Origin: Sphingorhabdus sp. EL138
GTDB lineage: Bacteria > Pseudomonadota > Alphaproteobacteria > Sphingomonadales > Sphingomonadaceae
NCBI RefSeq assembly: GCF_945882965.1
Contig: NZ_CAMCWY010000016.1
Location: 1 to 63,589 of the forward strand
Reading direction: 5' to 3'
DNA length: 63,589 bases
The notes under the pieces were generated by a model, which was not told the DNA's origin, searched no databases, and saw nothing but the letters and a program-made list of their open reading frames with translations. A program made the position numbers and the translations under genes. Positions 43,864-51,095 of this stretch are shown here, one piece after another. The first letter of the stretch is position 1, and each line of letters opens with the position of its first letter.

Positions 43864-44859
43864 TCAGCGCGCGGCGGTAGACTCCCGCACTATAAGCTCA
43901 TGCGGCAACAGTCTTTGTTCAATTTTGTCGGGCAATTGGAATAACAGGTCCGCCGCGGCATACCCTAATGCCTGCACCGGTTGGCGAATGGTCGTGAGCG
44001 GTGGCCAGACGACCTGCGCAAGATCGGTATCGTCAAAGCCTGCAACCGAAAGCTGTGCAGGGATAGATACACTCAACCGGTGCGCCGCCGCCAAAACGCC
44101 CGCGGCCATATCATCATTGCTGGCAAATATAGCAGTCGGCGGATCTTCGAGGGCGAGCAAATCAGTAGCGGCCGCAGAACCCGATTCAAAATCGAATTGA
44201 CCCGGGCGAACGAGAGTTGCGTCATAGTCTAACCCAGCTTTATAAAGCGCTTTGCGGTATCCTGCCTTCCGCTGGCCGCTTGCGGCATAGCGAGTATCTC
44301 CCTCGATAAAGCCGATCCGGCGATGGCCAAGGCTGACCAGATAAGTTGTCATATCTTCCGCCGCTTGCACATTATCGATAAAGGCCGCAGCCACGGCACC
44401 ATCCAGCGTTGCGGGTGACAAGGTAACAAAGGAAATTTCCCGCCTTGCGAGTTCGGCACGGATTGCCGGATTATCGGTAAAGGGTGGTGTCAGGATGATG
44501 CCATCCAGCATTGTTTGATCAATCAGCCCGCACAGCTCCTTGAGCAACGTCGCGGACCCCGCATCCGAGGGTTGGGAAATCATCCGGCACCCCCCCTCTA
44601 TGCATCGCCCCTTGACGCCTGCCTGCACGTTTTGTGCATTATAGGGACTGGGATTATCATATATGAGCGCTATTTGAAAAGAACGGCGCCCGGCCAGTGC
44701 CCGCGCCGCGAAATTGGGATGATAGCCTAGCTTCGCTGCGGCCGCCTCAACCCGTGCGCGTGTCTCCTTCGCGACATATTTTTCCTTGTTAAGCACTCGC
44801 GAAACGGTCTTGATCGACACGCCTGCTGCTTCAGAAACGTCACGAATTTTTATGCTCAT
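43864..44859 (-). CDS. LacI-family regulator in the ExuT operon
   Basis: A 331-residue LacI protein: HTH IRDVSEAAGVSIKTVSRVLNK at the very N-terminus, hinge LGYHPNFAARALAG, sensor with FASNDDMAAGV and AGFDDTDLAQV. Its ATG overlaps the stop of a 37-codon frame (ATGA), so it is co-translated at the end of the hydratase-ExuT operon. It probably responds to a uronate intermediate. The operator at 47134 is a plausible target, shared or contested with the LacI at 47211. Confidence 0.9.
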   Translation of the reverse strand: MSIKIRDVSEAAGVSIKTVSRVLNKEKYVAKETRARVEAAAAKLGYHPNFAARALAGRRSFQIALIYDNPSPYNAQNVQAGVKGRCIEGGCRMISQPSDAGSATLLKELCGLIDQTMLDGIILTPPFTDNPAIRAELARREISFVTLSPATLDGAVAAAFIDNVQAAEDMTTYLVSLGHRRIGFIEGDTRYAASGQRKAGYRKALYKAGLDYDATLVRPGQFDFESGSAAATDLLALEDPPTAIFASNDDMAAGVLAAAHRLSVSIPAQLSVAGFDDTDLAQVVWPPLTTIRQPVQALGYAAADLLFQLPDKIEQRLLPHELIVRESTAAR

Positions 44860-44969
44860 GCGCTGCCTTCATATGCAGCGCATTCAGCGATGTTGCTCCC
44901 CGCCTCTAGGCCGACCAAGGCGATGGTAACGGCGCCGTTAGGATGGGCAAGGAGCGATGCCGCAGCCAT
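44856..44969 (-). CDS. Possible 37-residue small ORF, perhaps an aldo-keto reductase C-terminal fossil
   Basis: An ATG three bases after the ExuT stop opens a 37-codon frame that ends in the ATGA start of the LacI gene, an exact operon fit. The product begins MAAASLLAHPNGAVTIALVG and continues LEAGSNIAECAAYEGSA. This resembles the 'AL.FplaHPAVtsvi.G..s.aEv..N.aa' ending of fucose-dehydrogenase-type aldo-keto reductases. It may be a leftover tail that preserves translational coupling, or a real small protein. Confidence 0.35.
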   Translation of the reverse strand: MAAASLLAHPNGAVTIALVGLEAGSNIAECAAYEGSA

Positions 44970-44972
44970 GGA

Positions 44973-46259
44973 TTAGATCGTTTCGACCCGCGCGAGCTTT
45001 GGCGAGAGCAGGTGGATGGCGAGCACAGCAATGAAATAGGTCACAGTGCAGGCGGAAAAGATCAGCGTATAATTGCCGCCGGTCGCATCAAGCACTAGCC
45101 CTGTCGACTTGGCCATGATCATCCCGCCAACGCCACCACAAAAGCCACCAAGGCCAATAACAGACGCAACCGCCCGCTTTGGGAACATATCGGGTGGGAT
45201 CGAAAGCAGGTTGGATGAAAAGGCCTGATGTCCGGCGAGTGCAATGCCGATGAGTGCAACGGCCAGCCACATATTCTCCAGCCCCGACACAAACAGCAAT
45301 GGCAGTACGCCCAGTCCGGCGATGATCGCCGTCGTCTTGCGCGCGAAATTGACGCTTTTACCGCGCTGGATTAGCTTGGAGGACAGCCAGCCTCCTGCAA
45401 TGCTGCCGACATCGGAAATAAGGTAAATGATGATCATCGGCAGTAGCACGACTTTCAGATCGACATTATAGGTCGATGCAAAATACTTCGGCAGCCAGAA
45501 TAGCATCAGGAACCAGACCGGATCAGTCAAAAATTTGGCTGTGGCAAATGCCCAGGCTTCGCGGGTTGAAACAACTTTTACCCATCCGATCTTTTCGACT
45601 GCTTCGGGGGGATCATGTTCGATCCACGCCAGTTCCGCTTCGCTGACCTTGCCGCTTTCGCGCGGGTTGCTGTAGAGCCAAAGCCACAGTATGAGCAGCA
45701 GCGCGCCAAACAGGCCGGTGACGAAAAATGTCTCCCGCCAATTGAAGCCGAATGTTACCGTGAACAACGCAACCGTCGGTGCGGTCAGGATCACGCCGAT
45801 TGTTGTGGCGCTGTTGACCCAGCCGATAGCATAGGCGCGTTCCTTTTGCGGAAACCATTCGCTGCTGGCGCGGACGACCGAAGGAAAATGCCCAGCTTCG
45901 CCTACACCAAGCATCACCCGTGCGGCCATGAACGAGGCGACCGAGCCTGCAAAACCATGGGCGACATGGCCGATGGTCCAGATGCAGATCGCGATCGTAT
46001 AGCCGATTTTTGGTCCAAACTTGTCAATCAGCCAGCCCATGAGAAGGAAACCGCACGCATAAGCCGCCTGAAACGCGGTGACAATGTTGCCATAGTCATT
46101 TTCGTTCCAGCTGAGTTCCTTGCCCAAATCCGGCGCGAGCAGGCCGAGCATGGTCCGATCAATATAGTTGACGGTGGTAGCTGCGAACAGCAGTGCGACA
46201 ATCGCCCAGCGATAGCGGCCTGTTTTGGGGACGGCGCTTGCCGTTTCACGCGCTGCCAT
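44973..46259 (-). CDS. exuT: Hexuronate MFS transporter (ExuT-like, anion:cation symporter family)
   Basis: A 428-residue carrier with 12 membrane segments. ACS-family motifs are NYIDRTMLGLLAPDLGKEL in TM1, GWLIDKFGPKIGY after TM2, GVGEAGHFPSVVRASSEWFPQKERA around TM4-5 and FLTDPVWFLMLFWLPKYF in TM7. This is the ExuT/GudP pattern for glucuronate, galacturonate or related sugar acids. It follows the hydratase by 28 bp and should bring in uronates, including unsaturated ones, for DhuI/KduD/KdgK encoded divergently. Confidence 0.88.
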   Translation of the reverse strand: MAARETASAVPKTGRYRWAIVALLFAATTVNYIDRTMLGLLAPDLGKELSWNENDYGNIVTAFQAAYACGFLLMGWLIDKFGPKIGYTIAICIWTIGHVAHGFAGSVASFMAARVMLGVGEAGHFPSVVRASSEWFPQKERAYAIGWVNSATTIGVILTAPTVALFTVTFGFNWRETFFVTGLFGALLLILWLWLYSNPRESGKVSEAELAWIEHDPPEAVEKIGWVKVVSTREAWAFATAKFLTDPVWFLMLFWLPKYFASTYNVDLKVVLLPMIIIYLISDVGSIAGGWLSSKLIQRGKSVNFARKTTAIIAGLGVLPLLFVSGLENMWLAVALIGIALAGHQAFSSNLLSIPPDMFPKRAVASVIGLGGFCGGVGGMIMAKSTGLVLDATGGNYTLIFSACTVTYFIAVLAIHLLSPKLARVETI

Positions 46260-46287
46260 TTTCGCCCTCCTCGTTCAGCACGACCGT

Positions 46288-47094
46288 TCAGGCCGTCGCA
46301 TATTTTATCGTGCATTCTATCCGGCCAAAATTGTCAAAGTGCACTTCAAAATGCTGGCCATCGGTGATTTCATGTACGCCGGATACCGCTCCCGTTGAAA
46401 CCAGCATGCCCGGCGTAATCGTAATCCCCCGGGCGATCAAATTTTCGAGCAGAAACTGCACCGAGCCCAACGGCCCATCGGGAAAGGCGCTGGCCTGTCC
46501 CTGGCCGACCGATTGCCCGTCGATTTGTGCTTCGACCAACCAGCTTTCTAACCCACTTTCGCGCCAATCGGGAATTTCTTCACCAATGATCAGGCCATTA
46601 TTGTCGCCGAAATCTGAAATGGTAACGAGTGGACCGAGCGAGTTGATCCCGGGAAATGGCGAGCTAGCGACTTCAATGCCGATAAACACCGAATCGATCA
46701 GGTCAGCCGCTTCGGTCAAGGAGAAGCTGGTTTTGCCGGCTTCTGGGGTGCGGCCAATGCGGAATAGAAACTCTGCCTCTACCGCGCCAAAGCCATCGCG
46801 AAAGATATTGCCGGTGACCGGGCTGTCAGCAACGCCGTTTTTCACATGGCTGGCAAAGATCGGCCCTGCGAGGCGGTTCACGCTCAGCCGCTCGAGCCAA
46901 GGGGTGTTGATCCGTCCGACCTTCCAGCCAACAGGCGCTCCACCGCGCAATGCGATGGCGGCGTCTTGAATGGCGTAAGCCTGTTCCAGATCGCTCGGCA
47001 GCTTACCGGGATAGGAAGAAAATCCGCGCGCCTTTTGGCGAGCCGCAACAAATACCTCGGCAATACTTTGTGCATCGGCAAAAGTCGTTAACAC
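46288..47094 (-). CDS. 2-keto-4-pentenoate hydratase/FAH-family protein
   Basis: A 268-residue member of the MhpD/fumarylacetoacetate-hydrolase superfamily. It shows GWKVGRINTPWLERL, GAVEAEFLFRIG with the metal-ligand Glu residues, FIGIEVASSPF and VSTGAVSGVHEITDGQHFEVHF. The start is GTG 47094, since AAGGGGAG lies 5 bases before it. Members hydrate or cleave 2-keto acids. As first gene with a uronate carrier it may act on a dehydrated keto-deoxy-sugar acid, but no known step in the DhuI-KduD-KdgK route needs it. Confidence 0.85.
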   Translation of the reverse strand: MLTTFADAQSIAEVFVAARQKARGFSSYPGKLPSDLEQAYAIQDAAIALRGGAPVGWKVGRINTPWLERLSVNRLAGPIFASHVKNGVADSPVTGNIFRDGFGAVEAEFLFRIGRTPEAGKTSFSLTEAADLIDSVFIGIEVASSPFPGINSLGPLVTISDFGDNNGLIIGEEIPDWRESGLESWLVEAQIDGQSVGQGQASAFPDGPLGSVQFLLENLIARGITITPGMLVSTGAVSGVHEITDGQHFEVHFDNFGRIECTIKYATA

Positions 47095-47133
47095 ACATTC
47101 TCCCCTTCATCATGCGGTGGGGTTCTGGTATGG

Positions 47134-47145
47134 GATACCGGTGTC
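47134..47145. promoter_or_regulatory. ACCGGT-core operator between the hydratase and LacI genes
   Basis: GATACCGGTGTC, a 12-bp dyad with one mismatch, in the divergent region 40 bp before the hydratase and 66 bp before the LacI gene. The 11-mer ACCGGTGTCAT is repeated exactly (reverse strand) before the DhuI-like gene, supporting a uronate regulon distinct from the xylose one. Confidence 0.65.
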
Positions 47146-47210
47146 ATTTGCAAGAATGCTAGGGTGCTGGACGTAAAATTATCGCTATGCACCCCGAAAA
47201 TAGGGGGTTA

Positions 47211-48239
47211 ATGCGAGCCACGATGAAGCCGACAATCAACGATATTGCCCGCTTGGCCGGTGTTTCGAAGAAGACGGTAAGCCGCGTGATCAATGATTCG
47301 CCGCTGCTGACTGAAGAGACGCGGGATAAGGTCAAGCTGGTGATTGCTGAGCATGACTATGTCCCAAATCCGCAGGCACGGGCGTTGGCACTGGGGCGTA
47401 ATTTCCTGATCGCGTTGCTCCACGACAACCCCAATGCGCAGATGATCCTCAACATGCAGCAGGGCATATTGGAAGGATTGCGCGACACTGAATTCGCAAT
47501 GGTGGTGCAACCTGTTAACCGCAGCTCGCCGACACTGATCGAGGATATGCGGGAGTTTATCGTACGGCAGCGGCTCTATGGCATAGTCATTTTGCCGCCG
47601 ATTTCTGAGAATGATGCGGTTGCCAAAATGTGCCAGGAGGCTGGATGTCGCTATGTCCGCATGGGATCGGCAGTGCTTGATGATAGGGCGCATATGGTGG
47701 CATCGAACGACCGAGACGCCGTGCGCGACGCGACGGAATATCTTATAGAGCAAGGGCATAGTCGCATAGCGATTGTAACTGGGCCGCAAGGATTCCGTTC
47801 AGCTGCGGAAAGGCTCGCGGGTTTTGAGGAAGCGCTGGCTGAGGCTAAAATCAAACTGCCACGCAGCTTTCGCGCACAGGGGGAATATACGTTCGATTCC
47901 GGTCTGGCAGCAACCGAGAAGCTGCTTGATCTGTCGCCGCGCCCGACCGCGATCTTTGCGTCGAACGATGAAATGGCGGCGGCGGTGCTCTATGCTGCGC
48001 GTCTGCGGGGCCTCAAGGTGCCGGAAGAATTGTCGATCATTGGCTTCGACGATACACCGATTGCTTCGCGCGTCTGGCCTCCGCTCACCACTGTGCGCTG
48101 GCCGATCGTCGCGATGGGCCGGTCCGCCGCGCACAAGTTGATTGCCGGTGCCATTGCAGAGGTGGATACCGAAAATGAGCCATCGGAATTCCTTTCCACA
48201 CTCATTCGACGCGGGTCTGTTGCCCCACCCAAGCAATGA
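47211..48239 (+). CDS. LacI-family regulator of uronate catabolism (KdgR-like)
   Basis: A 342-residue LacI protein: HTH INDIARLAGVSKKTVSRVIND, hinge DYVPNPQARALALG, sensor with FASNDEMAAAVLYAARL and IIGFDDTPIAS. ATG 47211 is chosen because AGGGGG lies 4-5 bases upstream. ATGs at 47187 and 47223 lack a site. It heads the plus-strand set and is followed by an operator and dhuI-kduD-kdgK. It probably senses 2-keto-3-deoxygluconate or a precursor. Confidence 0.9.
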   Translation: MRATMKPTINDIARLAGVSKKTVSRVINDSPLLTEETRDKVKLVIAEHDYVPNPQARALALGRNFLIALLHDNPNAQMILNMQQGILEGLRDTEFAMVVQPVNRSSPTLIEDMREFIVRQRLYGIVILPPISENDAVAKMCQEAGCRYVRMGSAVLDDRAHMVASNDRDAVRDATEYLIEQGHSRIAIVTGPQGFRSAAERLAGFEEALAEAKIKLPRSFRAQGEYTFDSGLAATEKLLDLSPRPTAIFASNDEMAAAVLYAARLRGLKVPEELSIIGFDDTPIASRVWPPLTTVRWPIVAMGRSAAHKLIAGAIAEVDTENEPSEFLSTLIRRGSVAPPKQ

Positions 48240-48256
48240 GCCTTGCATCGCGTAAT

Positions 48257-48268
48257 GACACCGGTTAC
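48257..48268. promoter_or_regulatory. ACCGGT-core operator before the uronate operon
   Basis: GACACCGGTTAC lies 18 bp after the LacI stop and 47 bp before the DhuI-like start. Its outer part ATGACACCGGT is the exact reverse complement of the motif at 47137-47147. This suggests that dhuI-kduD-kdgK has its own regulated promoter. Confidence 0.6.
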
Positions 48269-48314
48269 CTAGATCAATGATTTTTGAGCTTCAAACATTC
48301 ATCGAGAGGTATTT

Positions 48315-48953
48315 ATGAAGGTCGCACTGATCATTGAAAACAGCCAGGCTGCCAAAAACGACATCATCCATGACGCATTGAAAGCGGTTGCCGAGCCGCT
48401 CGGCCATCAAGTTTCCAACTATGGCATGTATTCGACGGAAGATGTCGCTTCGCTTACTTATGTTATGAACGGTTTGCTGGCCGGCATCTTGCTCAATTCA
48501 AAGGCGGCGGATTTCGTGGTGACGGGTTGTGGCACCGGTATGGGTTCAATGCTCGCTTGCAACGCGATGCCGGGCGTATTTTGCGGCCTCGTCGTAGACC
48601 CTATCGATGCATTTCTTTTTAACCAAATCAACGACGGCAATGCAATGTCGATGCCCTATGCCAAGGGCTTTGGTTGGGCGGCAGAGCTCAACCTGCAGGA
48701 TTGTTACCGCAAAATTTTCGAAAATGAGGGTGGTGCGGGCTATCCCAAGGAACGGGCGCACTTTATGGCCGCCAACCGCAGCATCCTGAAGGATGTGAAG
48801 GCCGCGTCGTGCCGCGATATGCTGACCGTGATCAAGACAGTGGATCAGGATTTGCTGAAGGCCGCGGTTGCGGGCGAACATTTCGCCGAGTATTTCTATG
48901 CAAATTGTCAGGACGATGAGATCGCAGCCTATCTGCGGGGCGTCACGGGTTGA
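48315..48953 (+). CDS. RpiB/LacAB-family sugar isomerase, probable DhuI-type 4-deoxy-5-hexosulose-uronate isomerase
   Basis: A 212-residue RpiB/LacA/LacB-fold protein. Seen are an N-terminal VALIIENSQAAKNDII, AADFVVTGCGTGMGSMLACN (the sugar-binding GTG loop and active-site Cys) and a longer C-terminal part than RpiB (about 150). It is followed after one base by a KduD-type dehydrogenase. Streptococcal DhuI, which isomerises the open form of unsaturated uronate, belongs to this LacAB_RpiB family and pairs with DhuD. The same pairing here suggests the DhuI reaction in place of KduI. Ribose- or galactose-phosphate isomerisation is less likely given the context. Confidence 0.75.
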   Translation: MKVALIIENSQAAKNDIIHDALKAVAEPLGHQVSNYGMYSTEDVASLTYVMNGLLAGILLNSKAADFVVTGCGTGMGSMLACNAMPGVFCGLVVDPIDAFLFNQINDGNAMSMPYAKGFGWAAELNLQDCYRKIFENEGGAGYPKERAHFMAANRSILKDVKAASCRDMLTVIKTVDQDLLKAAVAGEHFAEYFYANCQDDEIAAYLRGVTG

Positions 48954-48954
48954 T

Positions 48955-49710
48955 ATGGCGATATCCTTTGATCTGACAGGTAAGGCGGCGCTCGTTACAG
49001 GCGCGAATACCGGCATCGGGCAGGCGATAGCGTTGGCGCTGTCCGAAGCCGGTGCGGACGTTGCGGTTGCGGGACGGAGCGAGCCAAGCGAGACGCTTGC
49101 CGCCATCGCCGCGACCGGGCGTAAAGCTTTGAACATCAAGGCTGATCTGGGTTCGACCGAGCCGGTACAACGTTTAGTGGATGAGGCGCTCGCAGGACTG
49201 CGGCGGATAGATATTCTCGTCAATAATGCCGGGATCATCCGCCGCGACGATTTGCTCGATTTCAGCGAGGCAGATTGGGATGCGGTGATTGATACCAATC
49301 TGAAGGTGCTATTTTTCCTGAGCCAAGCAGCAGCGCGGCATATGGCAGAGCGTGGCTCTGGTAAGATCATCAACATTGCCTCTTTGCTTACGTTTCAGGG
49401 CGGCATTCGCGTGCCAAGTTATGCGGCGGCGAAATCGGGCGTGGGTGGGGTGACCAAGGCGATGGCCAATGAACTCGCGCCCAAAGGCGTGCAGGTCAAC
49501 GCGATTGCGCCGGGCTATATCAGCACTAACAACACCGCCGCTTTACAAAGCGATGAAACGCGCAACCGGCAGATATTGGAACGCATCCCGTCCGGACGCT
49601 GGGGCAAACCAGAGGATATTGCTGGGGCGGCTGTGTTCCTTGCCGCGCCCGCATCAGACTATGTGACAGGGCAAATCTTGGCAGTCGACGGCGGCTGGCT
49701 GGCGCGCTAG
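48955..49710 (+). CDS. kduD: 2-dehydro-3-deoxy-D-gluconate 5-dehydrogenase (KduD, SDR family)
   Basis: A 251-residue classical short-chain dehydrogenase: cofactor loop TGANTGIGQA, NNAG at about 90, catalytic Ser143, Tyr156 and Lys160 (IAS...YAAAK) and a C-terminal DGGWLAR typical of KduD. It interconverts 3-deoxy-glycero-2,5-hexodiulosonate and 2-keto-3-deoxygluconate with NAD(H). ATG 48955 sits one base after the isomerase stop. The order isomerase-kduD-kdgK fixes the pathway. Confidence 0.9.
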   Translation: MAISFDLTGKAALVTGANTGIGQAIALALSEAGADVAVAGRSEPSETLAAIAATGRKALNIKADLGSTEPVQRLVDEALAGLRRIDILVNNAGIIRRDDLLDFSEADWDAVIDTNLKVLFFLSQAAARHMAERGSGKIINIASLLTFQGGIRVPSYAAAKSGVGGVTKAMANELAPKGVQVNAIAPGYISTNNTAALQSDETRNRQILERIPSGRWGKPEDIAGAAVFLAAPASDYVTGQILAVDGGWLAR

Positions 49711-49720
49711 CCTTAGCCCG

Positions 49721-50731
49721 ATGACCAAGCCCATTGTCTTTTTCGGTGAACTGCTGATCCGCCTGTCTGCACCCAGCAATGAATTGCTGATGCAGTCGTC
49801 CAGCCTGAACCTGCATGTCGGTGGGGCGGAGGCCAATGTCGCCATCGGGCTTGCCAATCTAGGCTATGAATGCCGGATGGTGAGTGTCGTTCCAGACAAT
49901 GCGCTGGGTCGCGGAGCGGTGTCAGCGGTGCTGAAGCATGGGGTGGACTGTTCGGGCGTTGCCAAGGTTTCGGGGCGGATGGGGCTCTATTTCCTTGCAG
50001 TTGGTGCCGGGTTGCGCGCGTCTGAGATTGTGTATGACCGCGCGGGCTCGAGCTTTGCGCAGGCACGTGCAGATGATTTTGATTGGGATACACATTTGGC
50101 CGGTGCTGGGTTGCTGCATTTGTCGGGCATTACGCCAGCACTCGGGATGCAATCGTCCGAGGCTGCTCTGGCGGCGGCGCAGGCGGCGAAGCGGTTGGGC
50201 GTGCCAATCAGTTTTGATGGCAATTACCGTGCTATGCTGTGGGAAGCATGGGATAGCGATCCACGCGCGGTGCTGTCCAAACTCATTGGCATGACAGACA
50301 TACTTTTCGGCAATCATAGTGATTTGTCGCTCGTGCTGGGCAAGAATTTCTTGGGCGAAGGCGCAGAGCGGCGGCGCGAGGCGGCGGAGGCTGGCCTTGC
50401 GGCCTTCCCTGGTTTGAAACTCATCGCTTCCACCGCGCGGCGTACTGTGAGCGCAGACTATCACCGCATTGCGGCGCGAGTTGACCTGCGTGATAGCGGG
50501 CATCAGACTGACGAGATCGACGTTAGCGGCATTGTCGACCGGATCGGCGCAGGCGATGCCTTTGCGGCGGGCGTGCTTCACGCGCATCTAGGAGGCGGCG
50601 ATGCCAAGGCGATGGCGCAGACGGGCCTCGCGCTCGCCTGTCTCAAACATTCGCTCCCGGGGGATGCGAGCCTTTTCCAGCAAGTCGATATCGACGCCTT
50701 CAACAAAGGCGGGTTAGATGTCCGGCGCTAA
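49721..50731 (+). CDS. kdgK: 2-keto-3-deoxygluconate kinase (PfkB family)
   Basis: A 336-residue PfkB-type sugar kinase: N-terminal GELLIRLSAP, the GGAEANVAIGLANLG block near 35 and the anion-hole motif DRIGAGDAFAAGVLHA with the catalytic Asp. It phosphorylates 2-keto-3-deoxygluconate to KDPG. KDPG aldolase is not in this window. It is last in the operon, 10 bp after kduD. Confidence 0.9.
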   Translation: MTKPIVFFGELLIRLSAPSNELLMQSSSLNLHVGGAEANVAIGLANLGYECRMVSVVPDNALGRGAVSAVLKHGVDCSGVAKVSGRMGLYFLAVGAGLRASEIVYDRAGSSFAQARADDFDWDTHLAGAGLLHLSGITPALGMQSSEAALAAAQAAKRLGVPISFDGNYRAMLWEAWDSDPRAVLSKLIGMTDILFGNHSDLSLVLGKNFLGEGAERRREAAEAGLAAFPGLKLIASTARRTVSADYHRIAARVDLRDSGHQTDEIDVSGIVDRIGAGDAFAAGVLHAHLGGGDAKAMAQTGLALACLKHSLPGDASLFQQVDIDAFNKGGLDVRR

Positions 50732-51095
50732 CATTTGTGAGTGGCGGTCCGCCGGAGCGGCAGGCTTCGGCATTTCTTCAGCGTTATATAAAGCAGGGGG
50801 CAGCGCTGAGACTGTTTCAGCAAAAGCGGACGCATTCTGCGCTTTGCTAAAATGCAATCAGTCTAATCTTGAGTTGCTTCCAAATGGCTGAGCTTTGACA
50901 AACTAGAGCTGCTTTGGGCAGCAAGCGATTGCCATTCTTTCGGCGCGACTGAGTGTAGGATCTCGATGATTAGTCGATCGGTGAGCTGGGATACCTGTTT
51001 TAAGTCTTTGTGAAATGGCGCATTGCTCAAACTAGCCCGGCGCGCTCATTCTCCCAAACGGTTTTTGCTCTGACAACGCCTTCATTCGTGATCTG
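50732..51095. other. Intergenic stretch with one possible small ORF
   Basis: 364 bp between convergent kdgK and the PEP-carboxylase-like gene. A weak hairpin (GCCGGA/TTCGGC) near 50754 could end kdgK. The only coherent frame is the small minus-strand one at 50863-51030, listed separately. Confidence 0.5.
50863..51030 (-). CDS. Possible 55-residue small ORF of unknown function
   Basis: A minus-strand frame from TTG 51030 to a stop at 50863-50865, 66 bp downstream of the PEP-carboxylase-like gene. The residues look protein-like and helical: HKDLKQVSQLTDRLIIEIL, then HSVAPKEWQSLAAQ and a Ser-rich tail. No ribosome site or ATG is seen, so it may equally be the C-terminal fossil of a lost gene. 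Confidence 0.25.
   Translation of the reverse strand: MSNAPFHKDLKQVSQLTDRLIIEILHSVAPKEWQSLAAQSSSSLSKLSHLEATQD

Noticed and set aside
45615-46367. Plus-strand open frame of 250 codons opposite the ExuT-like gene
   Set aside because: Cys/Arg/His-rich shadow of a membrane-protein gene; no motif, no ribosome site.
48315-48953. Calling the RpiB-fold gene ribose-5-phosphate isomerase
   Set aside because: It is longer than RpiB and tightly coupled to kduD and kdgK, so a uronate isomerase is the better reading.
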